A DNA stretch of 40,319 bases from Candidatus Yanofskybacteria bacterium RIFCSPHIGHO2_01_FULL_43_32 (lineage in GTDB: Bacteria > Patescibacteriota > Minisyncoccia > 2-02-FULL-40-12 > GWA2-44-9), in assembly GCA_001794125.1 (NCBI GenBank), contig MGJF01000003.1, positions 22,114 to 62,432 of the forward strand. The letters are read 5' to 3'. Positions within the stretch are counted from its first letter, which is position 1, and every line of letters starts with the position of its first letter. Both the position numbers and the translations under genes were made by a program. The notes under the pieces are model-generated. The model was not told the origin of the DNA. It saw nothing but the letters and a program-made list of their open reading frames with translations, and searched no databases. Shown piece after piece: positions 27,325 through 35,912 of the stretch.

Positions 27325-27735
27325 TAATTATTCCCTTACTTCTCGCCTTAAGAAATTAGGACGAGAGAATAAGGTAGCCACCGCCTTGGGCGGGGCCCCG
27401 CTAAAAGCGGTGGTAATAAGACGGTGTATTTATCCGGCAAGGGTTGGACAAGTTCGCGAAAGCGAGAACATCCATCACATCCGGTTCCGCCAGTTGGCGG
27501 ATAAAAATTCACTTATCGTATTAAAACCTTAATTGAAATAAGTGGTTTTAAACAAGGTAAGACCAAATTAAATAGTCAAAATAAGATTAGCGGCAGCGCC
27601 GGCTAGTCCGGCGTTTTGTTTTGAATAACGTTGACCGAGGGGTGGCCCGAGTGGGGACCCCAGTGACGCGCAGGCAGCAGTCGAGCATCTCTGGGGTGAT
27701 GAGGGGCAGGCCCCCGAAGGCCATTAATAAAAAAC
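27325..27735 (+). promoter_or_regulatory. Long structured rpsJ-rplC intergenic region, candidate r-protein leader
   Basis: Several stems, e.g. CCACCGC/GCGGTGG, TTATCCG/CGGATAA, GTTCgCGaaagCGaGAAC, GCCGGctagtCCGGC, ACCCCAG/CTGGGGT and GGCCcccgaaGGCC just before rplC. Confidence 0.45.
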
Positions 27736-28353
27736 ATGAAATTCATATTAGGTAAAAAATTAGGGATGTCACAGGTTTTTGAGGAAGACGGAAAGGTCAT
27801 TCCTGTTACCGTTGTTGAAGTTGAGCCAAATGTTGTGGTGCAGGTAAGGACTAAAGAAAAAGACGGTTATGAAGCGGTTCAAGTGGGAACGGGAACCAGA
27901 AAGATTAAAAACATAAATAAACCGCAAAAAGGACACTACAAAGATTTAGGAAACTTTGAGACCTTAAAAGAATTTAGGATCACAGAAGCGGGCGGCCAGG
28001 AATTGAAAGCGGGAGATAAATTCGATGCTTCTGTTTTTGCCGTCGGAGACAAGGTAAGAGTTACGGGGATGTCCAAGGGTAAAGGTTTTGCCGGAGTTAT
28101 GAAAAGACACGGTTTTCACGGAATGCCTCACAGCCACGGCCATCACCACGTTGCAAGACATGCGGGTTCTATCGGTCAAAGATTTCCCCAGCATACGTTG
28201 CCGGGAATGAGAATGGCCGGACGAATGGGAGCTGACCAGGTAACCACAAGAGGGCTGAAAATCGTGAGAGTTGATGTTGAGAACGGATTGCTTGCGGTCA
28301 AAGGCGCGACTCCGGGATACAGAGGTCAATTATTAATGATCCAATCACAATAA
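27736..28353 (+). CDS. rplC: 50S ribosomal protein L3
   Basis: ILGKKLGMSQVFEEDGKVIPVTVVE; HGHHHVARHAGSIGQRFPQHTLPGMRMAGRMG. Confidence 0.97.
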   Translation: MKFILGKKLGMSQVFEEDGKVIPVTVVEVEPNVVVQVRTKEKDGYEAVQVGTGTRKIKNINKPQKGHYKDLGNFETLKEFRITEAGGQELKAGDKFDASVFAVGDKVRVTGMSKGKGFAGVMKRHGFHGMPHSHGHHHVARHAGSIGQRFPQHTLPGMRMAGRMGADQVTTRGLKIVRVDVENGLLAVKGATPGYRGQLLMIQSQ

Positions 28354-28354
28354 A

Positions 28355-28993
28355 ATGCAGTATCCATTATACAATCAAAAAGCTGAAAATATCGGAAAGG
28401 TTGATTTGCCCGATGCGATTTTTAATTTGGCGATGAATAATGACTTGGTTCATCAGATTATAACTTCCTTGAGGTCTAACAAGAGACAGGTTATCGCTCA
28501 CGCCAAGGGCCGGGGAGAAGTAAGAGGCGGGGGTAAAAAACCATGGAAACAGAAGGGTACCGGCCGGGCCAGACACGCTTCCATCCGTTCACCGATTTGG
28601 AAAGGCGGAGGAGTAACCTTCGGACCGACCAAGGAAAGAAATTTCAAAAAGAAGATAAATAAAAAAATGGCCCGAAGAGCGCTGTTCATGGTCTTGTCTT
28701 CAAAAGCAAAAGATAAACAACTTTTTGTTTTGGATGACGTTAGATTGGAAAATCCAAAAACAAAAGAAATGGCGGTAATAATGAAAAATCTTTCAAGCCT
28801 GATGGGTAATAAACCGACCGTTTTGCTGGCGCTTCCTTCAATGGAGGATAAGATAAAAAGGTCGTCAAAAAATTTGCCCAACTTTTCAGCGGTCGAAGCC
28901 AGAAACTTGAACCCGTTAGAAATTTTGTCTTATAAGTATTTGGTTTTGGCCAAAGATTCCGTAGATGCTTTAAATAAGACATTTAATAAATAA
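28355..28993 (+). CDS. rplD: 50S ribosomal protein L4
   Basis: AKGRGEVRGGGKKPWKQKGTGRARHASIRSPIWKGGGVTFGP. Confidence 0.97.
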   Translation: MQYPLYNQKAENIGKVDLPDAIFNLAMNNDLVHQIITSLRSNKRQVIAHAKGRGEVRGGGKKPWKQKGTGRARHASIRSPIWKGGGVTFGPTKERNFKKKINKKMARRALFMVLSSKAKDKQLFVLDDVRLENPKTKEMAVIMKNLSSLMGNKPTVLLALPSMEDKIKRSSKNLPNFSAVEARNLNPLEILSYKYLVLAKDSVDALNKTFNK

Positions 28994-28994
28994 T

Positions 28995-29429
28995 ATGGCG
29001 TTAAATCTTTTTAAAAAAAATCCGTCAGTTGACGGAAAGAAAAAGAAGCCTTCAAAAAAGGAAGGTGTTGCCGCAATGGAAGAAACAAAATCCATTCGAC
29101 AAGCTCAGGACAGGGAATCTGCGCCAATGTTGCCGGTTGCTGGCAATGCGGAAGCTTACAGGGTTTTGAAAAATTTTTATGTAAGCGAAAAAGCTTCTTT
29201 ATTGAACGGATTTAATCAATATATTTTCAAGGTTTTTAGAAGCGCCAATAAGAGCCAGATAAGAAAACAAGTTGAAAAACTTTTTAATGTAAAGGTTGAG
29301 AGCGTTAAGGTTTTAAATATGCCGAGAAAAAGGAGAGATTTGGGCCGGCATCCCGGTTTCAAGTCTGAATATAAGAAAGCAATCGTAGTTTTGGCAAAAG
29401 GCCAGACAATAGAACAGGCCAAACCATAA
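28995..29429 (+). CDS. rplW: 50S ribosomal protein L23 with N-terminal extension
   Basis: VSEKASLLNGFNQYIFKVFRSANKSQIRKQVEKLFNVKVESVKVLNMPRKRRDLGRHPGFKSEYKKAIV. Confidence 0.94.
   Translation: MALNLFKKNPSVDGKKKKPSKKEGVAAMEETKSIRQAQDRESAPMLPVAGNAEAYRVLKNFYVSEKASLLNGFNQYIFKVFRSANKSQIRKQVEKLFNVKVESVKVLNMPRKRRDLGRHPGFKSEYKKAIVVLAKGQTIEQAKP
29095..29113 (+). repeat. REP-like palindromic repeat inside rplW
   Basis: TTCGACAAGCTCAGGACAG; core TTCGACAAGCTCAGGA is the reverse complement of the sequence at 34482-34500. Confidence 0.65.
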
Positions 29430-29438
29430 AACAGAGTT

Positions 29439-29588
29439 CCCGTTAGTCGCCGACGCGTGTCCCCATTCCACTTCTACAGAGAGTTATCGGGCTAAAGCAC
29501 CGATACACTCCGAGCCGAGTAGCATTAAGAAAGGGAAAAGAGAATGGGGCCCCTCGCGGGCGACTTTAACGGGAGCCCACTCCGCGAC
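29439..29588 (+). promoter_or_regulatory. Structured leader of rplB
   Basis: CCCGTTAGTCGCC(29439)/GGCGACtttAACGGG(29559); CCCCATTC(29461)/GAATGGGG(29542); hairpin TATCGG(29485)/CCGATA(29500); ACTC/GAGT. Confidence 0.65.
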
Positions 29589-30413
29589 ATGAAAGAATAT
29601 AAACCGACAACACCTTCCAGAAGAGGAATGAAAGGATATGATTTTTCTCAATTAACCAAGATTGAGCCTTTAAAGTCGCACAAATGGGGATTCAGCAAAT
29701 CATACGGAAGAAATAACAGGGGAAGGATTACCGGTCCGCGAAAAGGCGGCGGAGCAAAGAGATTGTTCAGAGACATAGATTTCAAGCAGACGGACAAATT
29801 GAACATTCCCGGAAAGGTTGTAGCTTTGGAATACGATCCGAATCGAACGTCGAGAATAGCCAGAATTCATTTTGCGGATGGAGAAAAAAGATATATATTG
29901 GCTCCGCAAGAATTGAAGGTGGGAGATTCGGTTATTACCGCAGAACAGGCCCCCATAAGACCCGGCAATAGAATGAAATTGAAAAACATTCCACAGGGTT
30001 CCCTTGTTCATAATGTGGAATTATTCCCGGGACAGGGCGGAAAAATAGTCAGGTCAGCGGGTTCCGGAGCCACTGTTTTAGCGAGCGAAGGCGGTTTTGT
30101 TCAGTTAGTAATGCCGTCATCTGAAAATAGAAGGATTTTGGGAGAGTCCTATGCGTCTATCGGCCAGGTTTCTAATTCAGAACACAGCACGATTGTCTTA
30201 GGGAAAGCGGGAAAATCCAGATGGCTTGGCCGAAGACCCAAGGTAAGAGGTACGGCCATGAATCCGGTTGACCACCCATATGGAGGCGGAGAAGGCAGGC
30301 AGGGCAGAGGAACAAGACGCCCGAAGACCGCTTACGGAAAAATTACGGGCGGAAGAAAAACAAGAAATAAAAAGAAAAAGTCGGGTAAATTCATAATCAG
30401 AAGAACCAAATAA
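29589..30413 (+). CDS. rplB: 50S ribosomal protein L2
   Basis: MKEYKPTTPSRRGMKGYDFSQLT; GRRPKVRGTAMNPVDHPYGGGEGR; start trimmed from 29544. Confidence 0.97.
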   Translation: MKEYKPTTPSRRGMKGYDFSQLTKIEPLKSHKWGFSKSYGRNNRGRITGPRKGGGAKRLFRDIDFKQTDKLNIPGKVVALEYDPNRTSRIARIHFADGEKRYILAPQELKVGDSVITAEQAPIRPGNRMKLKNIPQGSLVHNVELFPGQGGKIVRSAGSGATVLASEGGFVQLVMPSSENRRILGESYASIGQVSNSEHSTIVLGKAGKSRWLGRRPKVRGTAMNPVDHPYGGGEGRQGRGTRRPKTAYGKITGGRKTRNKKKKSGKFIIRRTK

Positions 30414-30419
30414 AACAAC

Positions 30420-30782
30420 ATGAGCCGATCACTTAAAAAGGGGCCATATGTGGACGAAAAGCTATTGAAAAAGGTAGGCAAGCTTAGGGCGGGCGACAAG
30501 ACGATTATCAAGACATGGTCAAGGGACTGCACGATTATTCCGGAAATGATAGGATTCACTTTCGGCGTGCATAACGGCAGAGTTCATGTTCCTGTTTTTG
30601 TGACAGAAGACATGATTGGACATAAATTGGGGGAGTTTTCATTAACCAGAAAATTCGTAAGACATGGCGGAAAAATGCAGAGAGAATTAGAGGCCGCCCA
30701 GAAACAGAAAGAGATTGAAGCCGCCCAGGCGGCCAAAGCTCCGGCCGAAGGAGCCGCGCCAGCCGTTGCGTCCAAAAAATAA
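30420..30782 (+). CDS. rpsS: 30S ribosomal protein S19 with Ala-rich C-terminal extension
   Basis: [19 protein letters not shown]...[48 protein letters not shown]. Confidence 0.97.
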   Translation: MSRSLKKGPYVDEKLLKKVGKLRAGDKTIIKTWSRDCTIIPEMIGFTFGVHNGRVHVPVFVTEDMIGHKLGEFSLTRKFVRHGGKMQRELEAAQKQKEIEAAQAAKAPAEGAAPAVASKK

Positions 30783-30799
30783 TATTTAAATATTTCAAT

Positions 30800-31309
30800 A
30801 TGACCCAAGTTAAAGCACAACTGAACGGATTGAGAATCGCCCCGAGAAAAGTCAGGGCTGTTACGAATTTGCTCAAGGGCAAAGATGTTGTCTATGCCCT
30901 GAATCAGATGGAGTTTTTTATGAAGAGATCTGTTTTGCCGTTGATAAAATTATTGAATTCAGCTATTGCCAACGCGGAGAACAATTTCAGCATGGTTAAG
31001 AACAATCTTTATATTAAAGAGTTTCTTGTTGACGAGGGGATTAAATTAAAAAGATTCAGACCGAAAGCGCAGGGAAGAGCCGGGGAAATTCAGAAGAAAA
31101 CCAGCAGAGTACGGCTTGTTCTGGATGAAAGAGTTGCCGGATTAAAGAGACAGGCAACGGAAAAGAAAGCCAAAGAAAAAACCGGGCCAATCGCAGAAGA
31201 ATCAACAAAGACAGAAATAAAGAGACATGAACACGAAGTTAAGACCGAAATAGGAAAGAAAAGCGAGGGTAGTATAGCCAGGAGATTATTTAGAAGGAAA
31301 CAAGTATAA
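30800..31309 (+). CDS. rplV: 50S ribosomal protein L22 with charged C-terminal extension
   Basis: LRIAPRKVRAVTNLLKGKDVVYALNQMEF...IKLKRFRPKAQGRAGEIQKKTSRVRLVLDE. Confidence 0.95.
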   Translation: MTQVKAQLNGLRIAPRKVRAVTNLLKGKDVVYALNQMEFFMKRSVLPLIKLLNSAIANAENNFSMVKNNLYIKEFLVDEGIKLKRFRPKAQGRAGEIQKKTSRVRLVLDERVAGLKRQATEKKAKEKTGPIAEESTKTEIKRHEHEVKTEIGKKSEGSIARRLFRRKQV

Positions 31310-31323
31310 TAGCCGATATCAAT

Positions 31324-31959
31324 ATGGGACAAAAAATATCACCGACATCATTCAGGACGGGTATTCAAAAGGACTGGGCGTCCCGTTGGTTTGGCGGACG
31401 CAAATATGTGCCGTATTTAAAAGATGATGTCGCCGCAAGATCTTTTCTGAATAAAAAATTAAAGAATATGAGCGTGGACAGGATTGAACTGGAACGGGGA
31501 ACCGACGCCTTGAACGTGATTATTTTTACAGCCAGGCCAGGATTGCTGATCGGACGCGGAGGCACTGGTGTCGAAGAACTTAAAAATGCCATTCAGAAAA
31601 TGTTTAAAAACAAAGTTTCAGTCAGAATAGAGATCCAAGAGATCAAAAATCCGGAAGCATCCGCCATGATAATGGCCGAATCCATAGTTGACCAGATAGA
31701 AAAGAGAATTCCTTTCAGAAGAGTAATGAAACAGACGTTGGCCAAAATAATCGCTTCTAAGCAGGTTAAGGGCGCCAAGATATTGCTCGGCGGCCGGTTA
31801 GACGGAGCCGAGATTGCGCGTTCCGAACACTTGGAAGAAGGCAATTTGCCGCTACAAACATTGAGAGCCGATATAGATTACGCAAAAGCAACCGCCAGCA
31901 CCACATACGGAACAATAGGAGTGAAGGTGTGGATTTATAAAGGAGAGAAATTCGAGTAA
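31324..31959 (+). CDS. rpsC: 30S ribosomal protein S3
   Basis: MGQKISPTSFRTGIQKDWASRWF; ARPGLLIGRGGTGVEEL; GAEIARSEHLEEGNLPLQTLRADIDY. Confidence 0.97.
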   Translation: MGQKISPTSFRTGIQKDWASRWFGGRKYVPYLKDDVAARSFLNKKLKNMSVDRIELERGTDALNVIIFTARPGLLIGRGGTGVEELKNAIQKMFKNKVSVRIEIQEIKNPEASAMIMAESIVDQIEKRIPFRRVMKQTLAKIIASKQVKGAKILLGGRLDGAEIARSEHLEEGNLPLQTLRADIDYAKATASTTYGTIGVKVWIYKGEKFE

Positions 31960-31984
31960 AGTTTAAACGTTTTAAGATACAAAC

Positions 31985-32386
31985 ATGCAACCAGCAAGAG
32001 TAAAACATCCAAAAGTTCATAAGGGCAACTTAAAAACCAAGGCCACAAGGGGCACGTATTTAAGTTTTGGAAGTTTCGGTTTGAAAGCGGGGGAATCAAG
32101 CTGGATAAAGGCCAATCAGCTGGAAGCGGCAAGGCGTGTTATGACGAGGTTTGTTTCCAGGGGCGGTAAAATCTGGATGCGTGTATTTCCGGACAAGCCC
32201 CGCACCAATCACGGAGGAGAACTTGGAATGGGCGGCGGCGCCGGAACTTTGGACCATTTTGTGGCGGTGGTTGAAGCCGGGAAAATAATTTTTGAAATAG
32301 ACGGATTACCGGAAGATCAGGCAAGAAAAGCTTTGACGCTTGGCTCGCACAAACTTGCGATAAAAACGAGAATAGTTAAAAGATAA
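31985..32386 (+). CDS. rplP: 50S ribosomal protein L16
   Basis: FGSFGLKAGESSWIKANQLEAARRVMTRFVSRGGKIWMRVFPDKPRT. Confidence 0.96.
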   Translation: MQPARVKHPKVHKGNLKTKATRGTYLSFGSFGLKAGESSWIKANQLEAARRVMTRFVSRGGKIWMRVFPDKPRTNHGGELGMGGGAGTLDHFVAVVEAGKIIFEIDGLPEDQARKALTLGSHKLAIKTRIVKR

Positions 32387-32392
32387 GATAAA

Positions 32393-32587
32393 ATGTCTAA
32401 AAATATTGATTTACAAAACAAGACGAAAGAAGAGACGGCGACAATGCTGAAAGATTTAAAGGCAAAGCTTTTGCGGTTTAACTTTGAATTGGGCGAAAAA
32501 AGATTGAAAGATTTCAGCCAGATTAGTAAAACAAAAAAAGAAATAGCAAGGATTTTAACTGAGTTGTCCAAGAGGACGAGTGTATAA
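32393..32587 (+). CDS. rpmC: 50S ribosomal protein L29
   Basis: TATMLKDLKAKLLRFNFELGEKRLKDFSQISKTKKEIARILTEL. Confidence 0.92.
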   Translation: MSKNIDLQNKTKEETATMLKDLKAKLLRFNFELGEKRLKDFSQISKTKKEIARILTELSKRTSV

Positions 32588-32599
32588 CACGAAGTTCGA

Positions 32600-32745
32600 T
32601 TGGTTACACGAAGTTACCCCGCACCATCTGGGCTGATAGTGAGAGATAGCACCCAGACAGAGCCGAGAGGCGGCTTACGCCTCTAGACTGGAAATAGCAA
32701 AACACTATGATTCCAGATGGTGCGGGGTGACAAGTTTGTAACTAC
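32600..32745 (+). promoter_or_regulatory. Structured leader between rpmC and rpsQ
   Basis: Perfect 16-bp stem ACCCCGCACCATCTGG(32616)/CCAGATGGTGCGGGGT(32713); internal AGAGGCGgcttaCGCCTCT; outer GTTAC/GTAAC. Confidence 0.7.
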
Positions 32746-32766
32746 TCGCTTCGCTCATAGACAAAC

Positions 32767-33024
32767 ATGTCAAATACAAAACCAAGAATACTAAAAGGAG
32801 TCGTCACGTCGGACAAAATGACCAAAACCGCAGTGGTGAAGGTTTCGAGTCTGAAGAAGCATCCGAAATACAAGAAATATTTTAAAGTTTCACAAAAATA
32901 CAAAGCCCATGACGAAGAGAATCAATATCACACCGGAGACCGGGTTTTAATTCAAGAAACCAGACCGACGTCCAAAGAAAAAAGATGGACAGTAATCGGA
33001 AAAGTTGAACCGAACGTTAAATAA
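32767..33024 (+). CDS. rpsQ: 30S ribosomal protein S17
   Basis: [66 protein letters not shown]. Confidence 0.96.
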   Translation: MSNTKPRILKGVVTSDKMTKTAVVKVSSLKKHPKYKKYFKVSQKYKAHDEENQYHTGDRVLIQETRPTSKEKRWTVIGKVEPNVK

Positions 33025-33045
33025 AAATCAAATTAATTTTTAAAT

Positions 33046-33411
33046 ATGTTACAGCTTCGTTCAATCGTAAATGTTGCGGACAACTCAGGAGCCAAAAAGG
33101 TCGGGGTCTTTAAGGTTCTTGGAGGATCACGACACAGATATGCCCAGCTTGGAGACATTGTCGTTGTTTCGGTAAAAGTTGCCGAGCCGAGAAAATTGGT
33201 TAAGAAAAAAGAGGTTTTAAGAGCGGTTGTGGTCAGACAGAGAAAACCATTCCGAAGAAAAGACGGAACCTATATCAGATTTGACGATAATGCGGTTGTG
33301 ATTTTGGACGGAAAAGAACCGAAGGGTGGAAGAATTTTCGGACCGATCCCGAGAGAAATAAAAGAAAGAGGATATAATACAATAGCTTCATTAGCCGAAG
33401 AATTGGTATAA
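33046..33411 (+). CDS. rplN: 50S ribosomal protein L14
   Basis: MLQLRSIVNVADNSGAKKVGVFKVLGGSRHRYAQLGDIVVVSVK. Confidence 0.97.
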   Translation: MLQLRSIVNVADNSGAKKVGVFKVLGGSRHRYAQLGDIVVVSVKVAEPRKLVKKKEVLRAVVVRQRKPFRRKDGTYIRFDDNAVVILDGKEPKGGRIFGPIPREIKERGYNTIASLAEELV

Positions 33412-33416
33412 CGATT

Positions 33417-33722
33417 ATGAAATTACGAAAAGGAGACAATGTAATAATGCTGAACGGGAAAGACCGGGGAAAGACCGGAAAGATTTCCATGGTCATACCA
33501 AGTATCGACAGGGTTGTTGTGGAGGGTTTGAATTTAATAAAAAAGAATATTCGGGCTAAAAAGCAAGGTCAGAAAGGCCAGATTATCAGCAAGGAAAGAG
33601 CGGTTAGCGCGTCAAGCGTGGCTCTTGTATGCAAATCATGCGGAAAAATGACCAGAATCGGGTATAAATTTGAAGGTGAAAACAAGACGAGAATTTGTAA
33701 AAAGTGCAAAAGTGATGTATAG
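33417..33722 (+). CDS. rplX: 50S ribosomal protein L24
   Basis: LRKGDNVIMLNGKDRGKTGKISMVIPSIDRVVVEGLNLIKKN. Confidence 0.95.
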   Translation: MKLRKGDNVIMLNGKDRGKTGKISMVIPSIDRVVVEGLNLIKKNIRAKKQGQKGQIISKERAVSASSVALVCKSCGKMTRIGYKFEGENKTRICKKCKSDV

Positions 33723-33740
33723 TAATGCCTCCTAATCAAT

Positions 33741-34283
33741 ATGACAAGATTACAAGAAAAATATAGAAAAACAGTAATTCCTGCGTTGCAGAAATCTTTT
33801 GGAATTGAGAACGTAATGGCTGTGCCGAAGATAGAAAAGGTCGTCATCAACACCGGAATCGGAAGAATTACAAAAGAAGATAAAACAACAGAAAGAATCG
33901 CAAAGGATTTAACAATGATTGTGGGACAAAAGCCGGTTTTCAAAAAAGCCAAGAAATCCATATCGGGATTCAAGTTGAGACAAGGTGTAAATATCGGAAT
34001 CTCGATTACCTTGAGAGGAAAAAGAATGTATGATTTTTTAGACAGATTGATTTCAATTGCTCTTCCCCGGTCTAAGGATTTCAGGGGCATAGAAACCAGG
34101 AATTTTGACAAGATGGGGAATCTTAATTTCGGCATTAAAGAATCCAGCATTTTCCCGGAAATAAATTATGAAAACACGAAAGACATATTCGGGCTGGAAG
34201 TAACCGTGGTTACAACGGCCAAAAACAGAGAAAGAGGAATTGAGTTTTTAAAACAAATGGGATTTCCGATTAAAAATGGCTAA
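33741..34283 (+). CDS. rplE: 50S ribosomal protein L5
   Basis: [61 protein letters not shown]. Confidence 0.97.
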   Translation: MTRLQEKYRKTVIPALQKSFGIENVMAVPKIEKVVINTGIGRITKEDKTTERIAKDLTMIVGQKPVFKKAKKSISGFKLRQGVNIGISITLRGKRMYDFLDRLISIALPRSKDFRGIETRNFDKMGNLNFGIKESSIFPEINYENTKDIFGLEVTVVTTAKNRERGIEFLKQMGFPIKNG

Positions 34284-34461
34284 AAAATCTACAATCGCAA
34301 GATCAAATAAAAAACCCAAATATTCGACCCGCGAGGTGCGCCGATGTTTTATGTGCGGAAGGAAGGGCGGATTTATGAGGAGTTTTGGTTTGTGCAGAAT
34401 ACACTTTCGGGAATTGGCCAGCGCAGGTCAATTGCCGGGGGTTAAAAAATCAAGCTGGTAA
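34276..34461 (+). CDS. rpsN: 30S ribosomal protein S14, zinc-type
   Basis: [46 protein letters not shown]; overlaps rplE stop. Confidence 0.95.
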   Translation: MAKKSTIARSNKKPKYSTREVRRCFMCGRKGGFMRSFGLCRIHFRELASAGQLPGVKKSSW

Positions 34462-34481
34462 TTTTGCCAAAGGCAAAATTA

Positions 34482-34500
34482 TCCTGAGCTTGTCGAAGGA
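34482..34500 (-). repeat. REP-like palindromic repeat upstream of rpsH
   Basis: TCCTGAGCTTGTCGAAGGA; reverse complement shares TTCGACAAGCTCAGGA with 29095-29113. Confidence 0.65.
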
Positions 34501-34507
34501 TAAATTT

Positions 34508-34906
34508 ATGGATCCGATATCAGACATGTTAATAAGAATAAAGAATGCTCAAGCCGTGAAAGGCGAGCAGGTTGCGATGCCTTTTTCAAGGGTTAAATTT
34601 AAGATTGCCAATATTTTGAAAGAAGCGGGATATATTTCCGAAGTTGAAAGAAAAAATAAAAAAGAAAAAAAATCAGAACATGAATATCTCCAACTTACGC
34701 TGAAATATCAGGATAATCAGGGAGCCTTGAACGGTGTTAAAATTATCAGCCGCCCCTCTCGGCGGATGTATATCAAGGCCAAAGACATAAAATCCGTCCG
34801 TTCCGGATACGGCTTGGCGGTTGTTTCGACCTCCAAGGGGATTATGAGTTCAAGAGAAGCCAAGAAATTAGGCCTTGGAGGAGAAATAATTTGTGAAGTC
34901 TGGTGA
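34508..34906 (+). CDS. rpsH: 30S ribosomal protein S8
   Basis: MDPISDMLIRIKNAQAVKGEQVAMPFSRVKFKIANILKEAGYI; GYGLAVVSTSKGIMSSREAKKLGLGGEIICEVW. Confidence 0.96.
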   Translation: MDPISDMLIRIKNAQAVKGEQVAMPFSRVKFKIANILKEAGYISEVERKNKKEKKSEHEYLQLTLKYQDNQGALNGVKIISRPSRRMYIKAKDIKSVRSGYGLAVVSTSKGIMSSREAKKLGLGGEIICEVW

Positions 34907-34980
34907 TTGCGAAGCAATCACTCCGAGCTTGTGGTTCGGTAGACTCACCACGGTGAGCTTGCCGAATCCGTCGAAGAGTA
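34907..34980 (+). promoter_or_regulatory. Hairpin-rich rpsH-rplF intergenic element with REP-like sequence
   Basis: TGATTGCgaaGCAATCA; CTCACCacGGTGAG nested in TTCGG/CCGAA; GAGCTTGCCGAA core. Confidence 0.5.
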
Positions 34981-34988
34981 AAAAACAT

Positions 34989-35525
34989 ATGAGCAAAATT
35001 GGCAAAAAATCGATAAAAATACCAAAAGATGTCCAGATAAAAATGGACAACGGCTTAGTTTTGGTTAAAGGTCCAAGGGGCGAATTAAGAAGATTTATTC
35101 CCGGAGACGTGGACTTAAACATAGAGGGCGACGAATTGAAGGTAATTCCTAAAAACAAAGAAGACAGCGCGACATGGGGATTGGCCAGCGCTCTTATTAA
35201 AAACATGATAAAAGGAGTGAATGAAGGATTCGAAACGGTTATGGAGTTTCAGGGAGTCGGATATAAAGCGGCGGTAAAAGGAAATGATTTGGAATTAGGG
35301 TTGGGATTTTCACACCCTATTACCGTTAAAGCTCCGGAAGGAATAACTTTTAAGGCAGAGAAAAATGTGATTAGAGTCCAGGGTATGGATAATGAATTAG
35401 TCGGAAAAGTGGCCGCAGAAATAAGATCGTGGAGAAAGCCGGAACCGTACAAAGGAAGCGGAATCAGATATCAAGGCGAAATTATAAAGAGAAAAGCGGG
35501 CAAGAAAGCCGTTGCCGCCGGTTAA
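34989..35525 (+). CDS. rplF: 50S ribosomal protein L6
   Basis: [64 protein letters not shown]. Confidence 0.97.
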   Translation: MSKIGKKSIKIPKDVQIKMDNGLVLVKGPRGELRRFIPGDVDLNIEGDELKVIPKNKEDSATWGLASALIKNMIKGVNEGFETVMEFQGVGYKAAVKGNDLELGLGFSHPITVKAPEGITFKAEKNVIRVQGMDNELVGKVAAEIRSWRKPEPYKGSGIRYQGEIIKRKAGKKAVAAG

Positions 35526-35542
35526 ATCATGTTTTAGATCAT

Positions 35543-35908
35543 ATGAAAGTTAAATCAAAACAACAATACAAGATTATGCGTCATCGCAGAATACGCGCTA
35601 AGATAACAGGCACCAAAGAGCGGCCGAGAGTTGCCGTTTTCAAAAGCAATCAATATATTTATGCCCAAGTTATAGACGATAAAGCCGGCAAAACATTGGC
35701 GAGCGCGTCTAATTACGGAGGGAAAAAAACCAAAACAAAAACCAAGGATAAAAAGTCTGAAGGAGCCTCAAAAGTCGGGGAGGCCTTAGCCGAAAAAATG
35801 AAGAAAACAGGAATTACTGAAGCTGTTTTTGACCGAGGAGGATTTAAATTCCACGGCAGGGTAAAAGCGGTAGCCGAAGGTTTAAGAAAGGGAGGAATTA
35901 AAATTTAG
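35543..35908 (+). CDS. rplR: 50S ribosomal protein L18
   Basis: [58 protein letters not shown]. Confidence 0.95.
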   Translation: MKVKSKQQYKIMRHRRIRAKITGTKERPRVAVFKSNQYIYAQVIDDKAGKTLASASNYGGKKTKTKTKDKKSEGASKVGEALAEKMKKTGITEAVFDRGGFKFHGRVKAVAEGLRKGGIKI

Positions 35909-35912
35909 AAAA

